This document shows, piece by piece, positions 10,559-19,423 of a stretch of DNA of 50,633 bases. Position 1 is the first letter of the stretch, and the number at the start of each line of letters is the position of its first letter. Where the stretch lies: positions 1-50,633 of the forward strand of contig JACDES010000005.1 of the NCBI GenBank assembly GCA_013816265.1, given 5' to 3'. Position numbers and translations under genes: made by a program. Source of the DNA: Parachlamydiaceae bacterium. Its GTDB lineage: Bacteria > Chlamydiota > Chlamydiia > Chlamydiales > Parachlamydiaceae. The notes beneath the pieces are model-generated. The model saw nothing but the letters and a program-made list of their open reading frames with translations. It made no database searches and was not told where the DNA came from.

Positions 10559-11929
10559 ATGACTGCTCCGCAACCAAACCAACAACAAATATCCTCTAAA
10601 GAGGCGCTTTACGCACTTAATTTATTAACAGTTATCAATAAACTAACTTTAAAAACTTTTAGCGTCAAAGAGCGAAATGACCTGATATTTCTCATCTTAA
10701 ATGATACGATTCAAGTCGTTAGATATGATCGAGCAGCATTGTGGAGCTTTGAATATCAATCACCCAAATTATTAGGAGTTTCAGGACAATCCGGTGCTCA
10801 ATCGACTACAGACATCGCAAAAAAATGGAAGAATCTTGTAGAGAATATTACTGATTCCACAGTTCCACAAATTCTTAATGCAGAGCTTTTCTCTAAAGGA
10901 AAAGAAGAATGGGAAGCCTATACGGGAGCAGCTCCACATCCCTCTGTTCTATGGTTTCCGATAATGGTAAATGGGAAAAAAAAGCTGGGACTATGGCTAG
11001 AGCGTTGGAATGGAGGAACATGGGCTCCTCAAGAAGCTGAAATTCTCAATTTTTTAATCCAAGCGTATGGATTAGCTTGGGCAAATTTTTCTCCCAAATT
11101 TGCAATTCATAAATTTAGAAATAGATTGCTATGGGCGTTAGGATTGTCAGCATTAGCTCTTTTATTTTTAGTACGTATTCCTCTAAGAATCGTAGCTCCT
11201 TGTGAAGTGATTCCAAAAGATCCAATATTAGTTACAGCGCCTCTTGAAGATATTGTAGATAGTGTTAAAGTTAAACCTGGCGAACAGGTAAAACGTGGTG
11301 AAATATTATTTGAATACGATAAAAGGGTTGCTCTTCAAACTTTAAAAATTGCCGAAGACCAAGTAAAAGTTGCGCAGCAGGATCTCACACGTTCTAAAAC
11401 AATGGCATTTACTGATGAGAAAGCCTTAGAAGAGGTTACAGTTTTAGAAGCGAAATTAAAGAAAGAAGAAGCAAATTTACAATTAGCTCGTTATCGTGCT
11501 AGTCAATTGGTTGTTCATTCCCCATTGGATGGTGTTACAATTTTAGAAAATCCAGATGAATGGAGAGGTAAGCCTGTAAAGGTGGGTGAAAAGGTTTTGA
11601 TGGTAAGCGACCCCAAAAAAACGAAGGTGCGTTTATGGATTCCAGAAGGTGACAATGTCGCTCTGGATATGAATAAGCCGATAGAGATATTTTTGAACGT
11701 GACTCCTACAGTAACAAGAGAAGCAAAATTGAATTTTATATCAAATGCGAGTAGTGTGACATCACAAAATTTAGTGGCTTTTATGGCAGAAGCTGATTGG
11801 GTGAAGCCACAAGAAGATGTTCGCCTTGGGTTAAAGGGAAGCGCAATTCTTTATGGTGAAAAAGTAACTCTTTTTTATTGGATTATGCGTAAACCATGGG
11901 CGACATTCCGAAATTTTATTGGGTTTTGA
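10559..11929 (+). CDS. GAF domain-HlyD adaptor fusion
   Basis: A 456-residue protein. The N-terminal half (about 15-180) has a GAF-like fold pattern, including N-D-T-I-Q-V-V-R-Y-D-R-A-A-L-W and the V-L-W-F-P-I segment. It would be cytoplasmic, because a single transmembrane helix follows (about 190-210). The rest is HlyD-like: first lipoyl half with V-K-P-G-E-Q-V-K-R-G-E (about 240-250), coiled coil, second lipoyl half with V-H-S-P-L-D-G-V near 320, then a beta-barrel. The topology links a cytoplasmic sensor to a periplasmic adaptor. GAF-HlyD proteins next to M50-HlyD proteins are a recurring arrangement in planctomycetes and related groups. The GAF ligand is unknown. It is the last gene of the tolC-like operon. 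Confidence 0.85.
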   Translation: MTAPQPNQQQISSKEALYALNLLTVINKLTLKTFSVKERNDLIFLILNDTIQVVRYDRAALWSFEYQSPKLLGVSGQSGAQSTTDIAKKWKNLVENITDSTVPQILNAELFSKGKEEWEAYTGAAPHPSVLWFPIMVNGKKKLGLWLERWNGGTWAPQEAEILNFLIQAYGLAWANFSPKFAIHKFRNRLLWALGLSALALLFLVRIPLRIVAPCEVIPKDPILVTAPLEDIVDSVKVKPGEQVKRGEILFEYDKRVALQTLKIAEDQVKVAQQDLTRSKTMAFTDEKALEEVTVLEAKLKKEEANLQLARYRASQLVVHSPLDGVTILENPDEWRGKPVKVGEKVLMVSDPKKTKVRLWIPEGDNVALDMNKPIEIFLNVTPTVTREAKLNFISNASSVTSQNLVAFMAEADWVKPQEDVRLGLKGSAILYGEKVTLFYWIMRKPWATFRNFIGF

Positions 11930-12012
11930 GATCCATACAAAGTTTGATGTCGATTGCTGTATAAATGTTAAGAAAAAACATACAATTTTAAACCAAAAAG
12001 AGAAGGTTATAT

Positions 12013-12546
12013 ATGATTCAAGAAGAACAATTGCAAAAAATGAAAAGGGCTCTTCAGCGAGTGTTTTCACTACCAATTACAAGATCTACATTTAAAGAGA
12101 TTCAAACAACGGTATTTACGTTTACATCACAAGATAAAGATGACGCAAATATGGTTTTAGAAGCTATTTTAAGTGGTGAAGTGAAGTTAGATGGGAAGTC
12201 AAAAGAAAAAGTAAATGGGAAATTATTAAAAGAAATTGTGGATGAATATTGTATCCCAACGAGATTATCGAAAGATGTTCTAGAAAAGGGTGAATTTATC
12301 AACTTCATGAGTTCTGATATGTTGCGACAAGGAAATGCAATTTTGTTTACAAATGATATTCGACGTGTAGATGGAGAGCATTTTCAGTTTTTTTCCGAGC
12401 CTGAAGGAATTATTCGTTTGATCGAGCATTTTACAGGAAGATTGGAAGAAATAAATCGATTGGATAATGCGAAGGAATTTTTAAAAGGCCATTCAAATGA
12501 GTTATTAGCATTGAAAGATCGTTATGAAAAGCTCGGTAAAAAATAA
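12013..12546 (+). CDS. Hypothetical protein, 177 aa
   Basis: Not recognised. It is a soluble, mostly helical, charged protein with no signal peptide or transmembrane segment. The segment G-E-F-I-N-F-M-S-S-D-M-L-R-Q-G-N (about 97-112) and the C-terminal coiled-coil-like stretch (about 135-177) are its most distinctive parts. AAGG lies a few bases before the ATG. It starts 83 bp after the GAF-HlyD gene on the same strand, so it could be read with the export operon, but the gap is long enough for its own promoter. No function is proposed. Confidence 0.7.
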   Translation: MIQEEQLQKMKRALQRVFSLPITRSTFKEIQTTVFTFTSQDKDDANMVLEAILSGEVKLDGKSKEKVNGKLLKEIVDEYCIPTRLSKDVLEKGEFINFMSSDMLRQGNAILFTNDIRRVDGEHFQFFSEPEGIIRLIEHFTGRLEEINRLDNAKEFLKGHSNELLALKDRYEKLGKK

Positions 12547-12650
12547 CAAATTGTACATTAAGTTAGACGATCATGTGGCTTATTTTGTTTGTTACATGTA
12601 GAGTATTTACGTGAAGAGTTTACAAGCGTAATATCTCAAGATCTTCACAA

Positions 12651-12937
12651 ATATGGCGCTTCATAACAAAGCGAAAGAGGACTTTCGCACTTCAAACGCG
12701 TTGCGTAGCTTTAGGAAATATTTAAGCTAGTCGATGCGTTTAACACGCTTCGCGTTCAATTAATAATAGAATTCTCCAAAGCTACGCTACGCGTTTAACG
12801 CGCTTCGCGTACAATTAGAAATAGAATTCTCCAAAGCTACGCAACGCGTTTAACGCGCTTCGCGTACAATTCTCCAAATCTACGCAACGCGTTTGGAGTG
12901 CGAAAGTCCTCTTTCGCTTTGTTATAAAGCGCCATTT
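12651..12937. repeat. REP-like inverted-repeat element, family B, with internal tandem repeats
   Basis: The ends are near-perfect inverted repeats of about 37 bp: ATGGCGCTTCATAACAAAGC plus GAAAGAGGACTTTCGCAC on the left, and their complement on the right. Each end contains the palindromic hairpin GCGAAAGAGGACTTTCGC. The interior holds tandem units of about 55 bp rich in CGCGTTTAACGCGCTTCGCG. No ORF is present. Other copies in this window are at 13573-13616, 13759-13917, 19966-20107, 36461-36500 and, split by an intron, 41500-41535 with 42192-42214. Confidence 0.82.
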
Positions 12938-13011
12938 AGTTAACACGACTAGATTTGATGCCCACAAGCCTTTGGAGAGCAAAAAAATCTCTTACATTTC
13001 ATCAAAAGTCA

Positions 13012-13542
13012 TCAAAAGTCATCAATAATATTTATGCTATCAATTTTAAAATTAGAAATTGTTTTATAAAAAGAGGGTATGCATGTTTGTTGAAACCAAC
13101 TTGCTGAGCACCAAGGGTAATCAGTTGCATCTTGAACAAGGCCATGTCGTACAGGATTTTGATTAATATAATTTAACCTGGCAAAATAGGAATATTGATA
13201 AGTAATATGACTATCCCAGTATTGCCACCAAACTTTTCTGTTTGGCGTATTGTCTTTTGAGTTGATATATCTTGTTGTATTTACATGCAATTCCGACATC
13301 CAACTTGAAAGATTGGATGGGTCATGAGGAGATTGTGCAATAAAATGATAATGATTTGAAAGAATAGCCCATGCCTGAAGTTGCCAACCATATTGTTTGG
13401 CAGTATTTAATAATTCTTGGTGTAAAAAATCTAAATATTCTGATTGTTTAAAATAGTGAATCTTCTGATAAGTCCCGCTAGTTATCATATAGGTCCCAGA
13501 TTGAAGAATACGATGTGGTGGGGCGTGTGGCCAATCATTCAT
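13012..13542 (-). CDS. REP-associated tyrosine transposase (RAYT-like)
   Basis: A 176-residue Y1 transposase of the RAYT branch. The HUH motif reads H64-Y65-H66 in S-N-H-Y-H-F. The catalytic tyrosine is Y125 in N-Y-I-N-Q-N-P-V-R-H-G, the usual RAYT context. I chose the start at 13542 (M-N-D-W-P-H-A-P-P-H) because the upstream extension to 13602 would translate the REP-like repeat itself. RAYTs handle REP palindromes; family B hairpins lie directly upstream (13573-13616) and around it, which fits a resident RAYT/REP pair. The C-terminal tail after residue 150 is not conserved. It is unlike the other Y1 transposase at 4765-5214, whose HUH appears damaged. Confidence 0.88.
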   Translation of the reverse strand: MNDWPHAPPHRILQSGTYMITSGTYQKIHYFKQSEYLDFLHQELLNTAKQYGWQLQAWAILSNHYHFIAQSPHDPSNLSSWMSELHVNTTRYINSKDNTPNRKVWWQYWDSHITYQYSYFARLNYINQNPVRHGLVQDATDYPWCSASWFQQTCIPSFYKTISNFKIDSINIIDDF

Positions 13543-13572
13543 TTCGTTCAACCTTCGAGGATAATTCCACAA

Positions 13573-13917
13573 TGAAAGCGAAAGAGGACTTTCGCACTCC
13601 AAACGCTTTCGCGTAGCTTATTACGAATCAAGTATTCGTTCACTTTGTTAGTAAAAAGCTGCGTCATCAATAAGATCTCAATGTGTTTAAAATAGTGTGT
13701 TTTCTTATAAATGGCCAATCATTCATTTCGTTCAACCATCAAGGATAATTCCACAATGAAAGCGAAAGAGGACTTTCGCACTCCAAACGCTTTCGCGTAG
13801 CTTTAGGAAATATTTAAATTACGCGAAAAGTTTAACACAATTAAAAATACAATTCTTCAAATTTACGCAACGCGTTTGGAGTGCGAAAGTCCTCTTTCGC
13901 TTTGTTACAGAGCACTT
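13573..13917. repeat. Family B REP-like copies with a duplicated transposase 5' fragment
   Basis: A first half-copy (13573-13616) abuts the RAYT start. About 160 bp on, 13712-13801 repeats 13531-13612 almost exactly: the transposase start region plus the hairpin. Just before it, a second short match (about 13687-13711) corresponds to 13449-13475 inside the transposase, so this is a decayed, internally deleted second copy. The full inverted element 13759-13917 follows, with hairpin ends GCGAAAGAGGACTTTCGC and its complement. Confidence 0.75.
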
Positions 13918-13936
13918 TATTGTTCTCAATACTCCG

Positions 13937-15043
13937 TTACGCCACAAAAGAAAAAGAACCATCAGCATTAACACCTAAAAATCCTTGAGTAATACTATTC
14001 AACATAGTAGCTACAACAACTTGTCCATTTTCATAACCAATGTGATCCGAAACATAAAATTCATGATTTATCGATTGGTGAACTAATTCGCTATAACTCA
14101 AATTCACCGATTCATCAACGCTAGAACTACCCAAAACCATTTGCTCGTTTGATCCAATATCTGAATCGTGCAATAGATCGATTGAACGGTTCATGGAATG
14201 ATCTACCAAATCATGAGAATGCGAATCATGATCATTTACAGAGTGTAGATTTAAATGATGTTTCCCCATTAAATCAATAATAGCTGGGTTTTTTGGATTA
14301 ACCCCAAAAGTAGAAAGACCATTATCTTTCTCTATTGAGTTATTTCGAAAAGAAGTAGAAAAATGAGTGTTAAAACTTTTGCTAACTGAATAACTGTCAT
14401 TTGGGTTATTCGTAACGCCTTGATTAAGCATGTTCGTTAGAGGGATAGAACTAGGTAACAATTCCCCGCCGATGGCTTCTTCAGTTTTTATTGCAGTTAA
14501 AGACCTAGCAGTAGTTAAAGTGCGATCATTAGCTGCGTTATTTTGTGTATCAATAACGGCTTTAGGTGCGGCTATGTCTAATGTTGCTGCTGTTGTAACT
14601 GGTTTTACATGAATGGGGTGTTGTCTGAAGTATTTATTGTATTCCGCTGATGTTGGAGGAGTGAATTGACGGGATAGAAGAGTCAGGGTGTTGTTAGTTG
14701 TATGCCCATTCGTACTATCATATAAACCAGAAGCAATTTTTACGAATTTTTGTACTTCAGCTGGAACAGCAGGAGTGACGGGTGTATCTGATGAGTCTGT
14801 AAGCGTAGTTGCTCTTAATAATGGGTTAGTAGCAGCAGCTTCTTTATCGATTGTATTTGGTTTAAGGGGGGTAAGTGAGCGAAAGTTTGCGTCAGGAACT
14901 TGAGTTTGAGGGCGAGAATGATCCTTCAACTGATGATCGAACGCATTGCGATCAAATACTCTATCTGCAGACGGGGAAATTAAGCTTGAAATTGCTCCAT
15001 CCAAGACAATTCTCTCTTCTAGTGCAATAAATTTGAATCTCAT
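13937..15043 (-). CDS. LEPR-motif protein, probable exported surface protein or fragment
   Basis: A 368-residue protein. Its N-terminus, A-L-E-E-R-I-V-L-D-G-A at about residues 7-17, matches the LEPR-xLL-type N-terminal motif of large adhesin-like proteins in planctomycetes, vibrios and others, which often sit beside HlyD/TolC genes. There is no Sec signal peptide. The middle is Thr/Ala/Asn-rich and disordered-looking; residues about 270-330 are His/Asp/Ser-rich. The C-terminus ends with L-G-V-N-A-D-G-S-F-S-F, similar to the end of VCBS-type beta strands. At 368 residues it is short for this class, so it may be a truncated remnant or a compact version. GAGGG precedes the ATG. It is a candidate substrate of the export cluster at 5808-11929; this is inference from motif and proximity. 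Confidence 0.72.
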   Translation of the reverse strand: MRFKFIALEERIVLDGAISSLISPSADRVFDRNAFDHQLKDHSRPQTQVPDANFRSLTPLKPNTIDKEAAATNPLLRATTLTDSSDTPVTPAVPAEVQKFVKIASGLYDSTNGHTTNNTLTLLSRQFTPPTSAEYNKYFRQHPIHVKPVTTAATLDIAAPKAVIDTQNNAANDRTLTTARSLTAIKTEEAIGGELLPSSIPLTNMLNQGVTNNPNDSYSVSKSFNTHFSTSFRNNSIEKDNGLSTFGVNPKNPAIIDLMGKHHLNLHSVNDHDSHSHDLVDHSMNRSIDLLHDSDIGSNEQMVLGSSSVDESVNLSYSELVHQSINHEFYVSDHIGYENGQVVVATMLNSITQGFLGVNADGSFSFVA

Positions 15044-15348
15044 GGGCCCTCAAAAAGTTAATGTCTGTGTCGAAAAATTCACTATTTTTCATCAAGATTT
15101 GTATTTAAATCTTATTAATCTTTTTTGATTAAAATTCAATGTATTTTCCCTATAAGATTGCGAAAATAATTATTTGTTCTATTGTTCTAGTTAGTTGTTA
15201 CTATTAATTGTCTTAATTGCTGTAGTTTAATTTCGATGTTTTAATTTCATTTGCATAAACAGCGATTATGTTTTATAATATTAATTATATATAATATGAT
15301 ACATTATAAAATTAATGTTTTTTAATTAAATTAAAACAGAGGTGTTTC
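15044..15348. promoter_or_regulatory. AT-rich divergent intergenic region
   Basis: This 305-base region separates the divergent LEPR-motif and Ala-rich protein genes. It is strongly AT-rich and presumably carries both promoters. A TATAAT-like box lies in the AT-rich run around 15273-15300, but I cannot assign promoters firmly. No ORF or repeat from the other families was seen. Confidence 0.4.
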
Positions 15349-18300
15349 ATGTTTCCAACTGGCGATTTTCCTCCTAAAAAACCAATTGAACCAGTAGTAC
15401 CATCGTCTGCTAGTTCTCAAACTTCGGATGTACCCTCTGCAGGAAGCGCATCATCAGTGAGCATTCCTCCCTTGCGAAATGTTATAAATGTAGATGGTGC
15501 GGGACCTCCTAGTACTGTTGATGCCACAAGGGAAGTAGCAAAAGCTGCTTTATCAAGTTCAAGTCCCCAATCTCACACTCCCCTGAAACCTGACCAAGTT
15601 AGTCCATCTGGCAGAGGTGTTGAAATTGTTTTTTCTGAGATCGAGGCTGAATTGCCCCTTGCTGTGGCCGCAGTTCGTAGACTAGACGGATCGTCTCCTG
15701 TTGGGCCCCCAAGTAAAGATAACATAGAAACGAAAGCTGATAGTTCGGATCCAGTTCTAACGCATGTTAGAAGTAGCAAAAGGTCGGAGGCCAAGAGGAA
15801 TGCAGGAGCAGGTGCAGCAGCTCCTCCCAAACCAGCTGCTGCCCCCGTCGTCGCTGCTGCAGGAGCAAGAGGATCAGCTCATACTTATTCTGCCACCGCC
15901 ACCGCTGGCTCTGCATCAACAGCTGGTCCTAGTGCCGGTTCCGCTACAGCTTTACCAGCGGGAGGTGGAGCAGGTGCTGCAGCGAAGCCTGTTGACACGC
16001 GTGTCGCAGAACTCACTCAACTGAGATCTAAGACGCAATTGGCTAGTGGTGCCTTAAGTCAGAGTGAAGAATCAAGGGCAACATTGGAAGCATTGCAAAT
16101 ACTAATGGATAAAGGCGGAGATAGAGAAGAGGCTCTTAGGGCTGCAGAAAAGAAACCTATAAGTACCGAGGCAGAGATAGCATATAAAAAACTCCTAATC
16201 GAATATATATATAAACATGATGCACATGTAGATGCTCATTTTATATTGGTACATAATGGAGAAAAATTTTCAGATGCCAGAGCGCATATAAATGATGTTG
16301 AAAAAAGGATTGGTGTTTTAAATGCAAAAAAAAGCGAAATAACACCATATGAAAAATTTCTTTTATCGGAATTAGTTGAGGGTTTACCGAATCTTCGTGC
16401 CGCTGCTGCTGGAGGAGGTGCAGGTGCAGGAGGATCAACTCATACTTCAGCCGCTGCTACAGCTACCGCCGCCTCCCCAGCAACACTAGGAGCTGGTGCA
16501 GGATCTGGAAGCAGTGCTGCAGGAACAAGTGATCCTTCTAGATCAGTTCTCACATATAATGCATTAGCTAGACAAATTTTTGATGTACGTAAAGCAAATA
16601 ACGGACAATTGAAAGCTGTAAAAGATGCAATAAAGTTATTAAAATTAAAAAAAAATAAAGATTTAGTAATTAAAGATGTTCAGGCTATGTTAGGGGTAGG
16701 CGAAGGAACTAATTTGTGGAAAGCACTACAAAAGTTGGATTATAATGAATCTACAGGAGAAGTAACCTTTAATAGAGATCCAGTGCCTTCAAGTGTTAGT
16801 TCCTCAGCCGCCGCAGCCGCAGCAGGAGCAGCCCCAGCTGCAGATGCAGATGCAGTCGCAGCAGAAGCCGCCCGCGCAGCAGCAGCAGCCGCCGCCGCCG
16901 CAGTTGCAGCCGAAGCAGTTGCCGCAGCCGCAGCCGCCGCAGCCGAAGCAGCAGAAGCCGCGAAAGCCGCCGCACCGGCAGCATATATAGCTTGTGGAAC
17001 TAAGGATAATATCAAATCTACAGATCCTACTCAAAGACAGATTTATAATGTTACTAAAAATATCATGAAAGTAGGGGGGGGGAATGTTGATCTTGCATCC
17101 ATAAAAATTAATACAGTATTTGATCAAATTCATGGACAATATGAATATGACACTTATGGAGGGGCTACTGGGAAACCCCGTATTTTATTAAATTGTAGAT
17201 ATGAAATAGAATTCGTAGATGATCGTTTTCCAGATGTGATACAGAAAGTAATACTTGAAGATAGAAAAATTTATACAGATGATACCGATATAAAGATTGC
17301 CCTTCCCCGTGCTTCTGAATATGGTACATTAGTTTGTGAACTGGCAAGAGTTTATCTACTTAAATGGAATAATATTGATTATGAAGGTCCATTGAAAGCT
17401 TTTTATGATCTGCCCGATAATGAAAGACAAAAGATAATGAAAGAACCTACCGCTTATATAGATTTAAAAAAGGATGATCAAGGTGTGATAACAGGCGCTA
17501 GCATAAAATTTTCAAATAAAGTAACTCTTGCTCAACCATATAGTGTTAATGATTCAAATGAGGGGTACTATATAACAAATCTTACTGGCACAATTAATCA
17601 TGGTATGATTACAAAAGAAGAGGCTCAAAAGACGTTGAGAAGTGATATTTTGATTCATAAATCAAAATATGAAGTATTAAGACATGCACCAACAAGGCGA
17701 AAACAACCTATTAAAACTGATCTAGAATGGCTCGAAAAAAGGCATGGCATTAAATCTGGTGATCGAGTCGCAATGATTAAATTCATTGATTCGGAAAGCG
17801 AAAAATTAAAGAAAAATAAAGAAAAACTTAAAGAATTAGATCAAGTCTTTGAAAAATCTGATCATTTTTGGCAGAAAAAAAAGTTCACTGCAGAATTAGA
17901 AGATTTTCATAAAGATGTTTATGCCATTAGAGAGCTTAAACTTAATTTAGCTGATAGTGCTAAGTCTCCATTAGGTGTAGCAGGAAGTGTGTATACACGT
18001 TATCATCAACAAAGAACTGCACTGGATACACAACAAAAACTATATAAGGGTAATAAAACAGCATTGCAAGCCTTAGAAACCATAAGCGAACTTGAGGATG
18101 GTCCTAGAAGAAATGAACTCCTCAGAGCGCAATTAACAGACCCTAATTTTCATAACTTATTTAATAGTTTAGATTTGCAAAATATGACAAAAGCCGAGAT
18201 GCAAGTTTTGGTTGAAAGTGCTAAAAGTAATCAAAAATTAATAAAAGAAAAAATTACACAGCTTAAAAATTCTAATATTAATCTAGAACAGGAATTGCTT

Positions 18301-18735
18301 ATTGATAAACCTCAATTTTATATTAAAAAAATTGCTGAAATGTTAAAACTAACAAATAATATATTACGAAAACAAGCTATATTAAAACAATTAAGGGATG
18401 ATATGCTTACACCTCCTAAAAGCAAAAATTATCAAGGGGGTACCTTACAAACAAGTGCGATAAAAAAACTCGAAGAACATATTAAAGAACAACAAAAAGT
18501 TGTGGATGATGCCTCTGGTGTTATAAATAAACGGAGCGCACAACTACTGCAAATTTTAGGAAATGAATCTGTACCTGAAGGGATTAGTTTTGAACCTCTA
18601 AGTGATGTTAGACGATTGGCCGATGCCTCCGCCGATGCCGCCGCCGCTGCTGCTGCCGATGATGATGCCGCAGCTGCTGCTGCTGCAGATGAAGAAGACG
18701 ATGATGGAAGTGGTGTTGGAGATACAGAAGTTTAA
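15349..18735 (+). CDS. Large Ala-rich coiled-coil protein, 1128 aa, candidate effector
   Basis: Not recognised as a known family. Residues 1-240 are Pro/Ser/Ala-rich and disordered-looking. Poly-Ala tracts lie at about 345-400, 485-545 and 1092-1118, the last mixed with Asp/Glu. Residues about 550-790 look folded (mixed alpha/beta). Residues about 795-1085 are charged, predicted helical coiled coil. There is no signal peptide or transmembrane segment. The poly-Ala stretches are GCC/GCA/GCT runs, so local GC is much higher than the rest of the gene, pointing to repeat expansion. A run of nine G (17074-17082) lies mid-gene, where slippage would truncate the protein near residue 577. AGAGGTG precedes the ATG. 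Length, low complexity and lack of housekeeping similarity fit a host-directed protein, but that is inference. Confidence 0.75.
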   Translation: MFPTGDFPPKKPIEPVVPSSASSQTSDVPSAGSASSVSIPPLRNVINVDGAGPPSTVDATREVAKAALSSSSPQSHTPLKPDQVSPSGRGVEIVFSEIEAELPLAVAAVRRLDGSSPVGPPSKDNIETKADSSDPVLTHVRSSKRSEAKRNAGAGAAAPPKPAAAPVVAAAGARGSAHTYSATATAGSASTAGPSAGSATALPAGGGAGAAAKPVDTRVAELTQLRSKTQLASGALSQSEESRATLEALQILMDKGGDREEALRAAEKKPISTEAEIAYKKLLIEYIYKHDAHVDAHFILVHNGEKFSDARAHINDVEKRIGVLNAKKSEITPYEKFLLSELVEGLPNLRAAAAGGGAGAGGSTHTSAAATATAASPATLGAGAGSGSSAAGTSDPSRSVLTYNALARQIFDVRKANNGQLKAVKDAIKLLKLKKNKDLVIKDVQAMLGVGEGTNLWKALQKLDYNESTGEVTFNRDPVPSSVSSSAAAAAAGAAPAADADAVAAEAARAAAAAAAAAVAAEAVAAAAAAAAEAAEAAKAAAPAAYIACGTKDNIKSTDPTQRQIYNVTKNIMKVGGGNVDLASIKINTVFDQIHGQYEYDTYGGATGKPRILLNCRYEIEFVDDRFPDVIQKVILEDRKIYTDDTDIKIALPRASEYGTLVCELARVYLLKWNNIDYEGPLKAFYDLPDNERQKIMKEPTAYIDLKKDDQGVITGASIKFSNKVTLAQPYSVNDSNEGYYITNLTGTINHGMITKEEAQKTLRSDILIHKSKYEVLRHAPTRRKQPIKTDLEWLEKRHGIKSGDRVAMIKFIDSESEKLKKNKEKLKELDQVFEKSDHFWQKKKFTAELEDFHKDVYAIRELKLNLADSAKSPLGVAGSVYTRYHQQRTALDTQQKLYKGNKTALQALETISELEDGPRRNELLRAQLTDPNFHNLFNSLDLQNMTKAEMQVLVESAKSNQKLIKEKITQLKNSNINLEQELLIDKPQFYIKKIAEMLKLTNNILRKQAILKQLRDDMLTPPKSKNYQGGTLQTSAIKKLEEHIKEQQKVVDDASGVINKRSAQLLQILGNESVPEGISFEPLSDVRRLADASADAAAAAAADDDAAAAAAADEEDDDGSGVGDTEV

Positions 18736-18898
18736 AAGATTGATTCATTTCATTGTTTTTACAAAAAATTAGGATGTAAAAGCCAATCATCCATATTTAG
18801 GTATGGCTACTGTCATTTAATTCCTAATAGATCCTTGCAAATATACTTCATTCCTACTATTTTCCAATTAAATTAATTTACCAACTATAGAGAGTGTT

Positions 18899-19351
18899 AT
18901 GACTAAGCAAGGAATTGAAGTTTTTGAGAATACCTTACATAAAACATACGAATGGCTTAATGAATTGATGACTCTATTAAGCTGGAGTGATACACAGAGA
19001 GCTTATTTAGCTTTGAGAAGTACACTTCAAGCCCTACGTGATCGATTGCCTCTGGAAATTGCTATTAAGCTCGGGGCACAGCTTCCCATGCTTATACGAG
19101 GCTTTTATTATGAAGGATGGAAGCCGAATGAAACACCCATTAAAGTAAAAGGGGTGGAAGAATTTATGGAATTTGTTACTGCTCATGCTGCGCATTCTAG
19201 TTTATCAGACAGTTTGGATATAGAAGAAGTTGTTAGAGCCGTATTTCGAGTGATGTCGCATCATATTTCACCAGGTGAAATCAAGCATATTCAACAGGCA
19301 TTGCCACAGGGATTGGCAGTATTGTGGAATAATCCAGAGAGCTTGCGCTAA
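18899..19351 (+). CDS. DUF2267 family protein
   Basis: A 150-residue soluble helical protein matching the DUF2267 pattern: A-Y-L-A-L-R-S-T-L-Q-A-L-R-D-R-L-P (about 40-56), L-G-A-Q-L-P-M-L-I-R-G-F-Y-Y-E-G-W (about 63-79), and a second helical repeat ending V-F-R-V-M-S-H-H-I-S-P-G-E. The domain is widespread in bacteria, often near stress or transport genes, with no established biochemical role. GAGAG lies before the ATG. It is flanked by mobile repeats downstream and stands alone transcriptionally, with about 160 bp to the Ala-rich gene. Confidence 0.85.
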   Translation: MTKQGIEVFENTLHKTYEWLNELMTLLSWSDTQRAYLALRSTLQALRDRLPLEIAIKLGAQLPMLIRGFYYEGWKPNETPIKVKGVEEFMEFVTAHAAHSSLSDSLDIEEVVRAVFRVMSHHISPGEIKHIQQALPQGLAVLWNNPESLR

Positions 19352-19423
19352 AGGCTATGTTTGGATTTGATACAATTTACACCTAGCACCAAATACATGC
19401 ATGTGTATGGATTCGATCGTTTT

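Noticed and set aside
12780..12900. CRISPR-like array
   Set aside because: The units are tandem without unique spacers and lie inside a REP-like element; no cas genes nearby.
16740..17139. Several open frames opposite or beside the poly-Ala region
   Set aside because: They are low-complexity shadows of GCC/GCA codon runs, without ribosome sites or any protein-like pattern.
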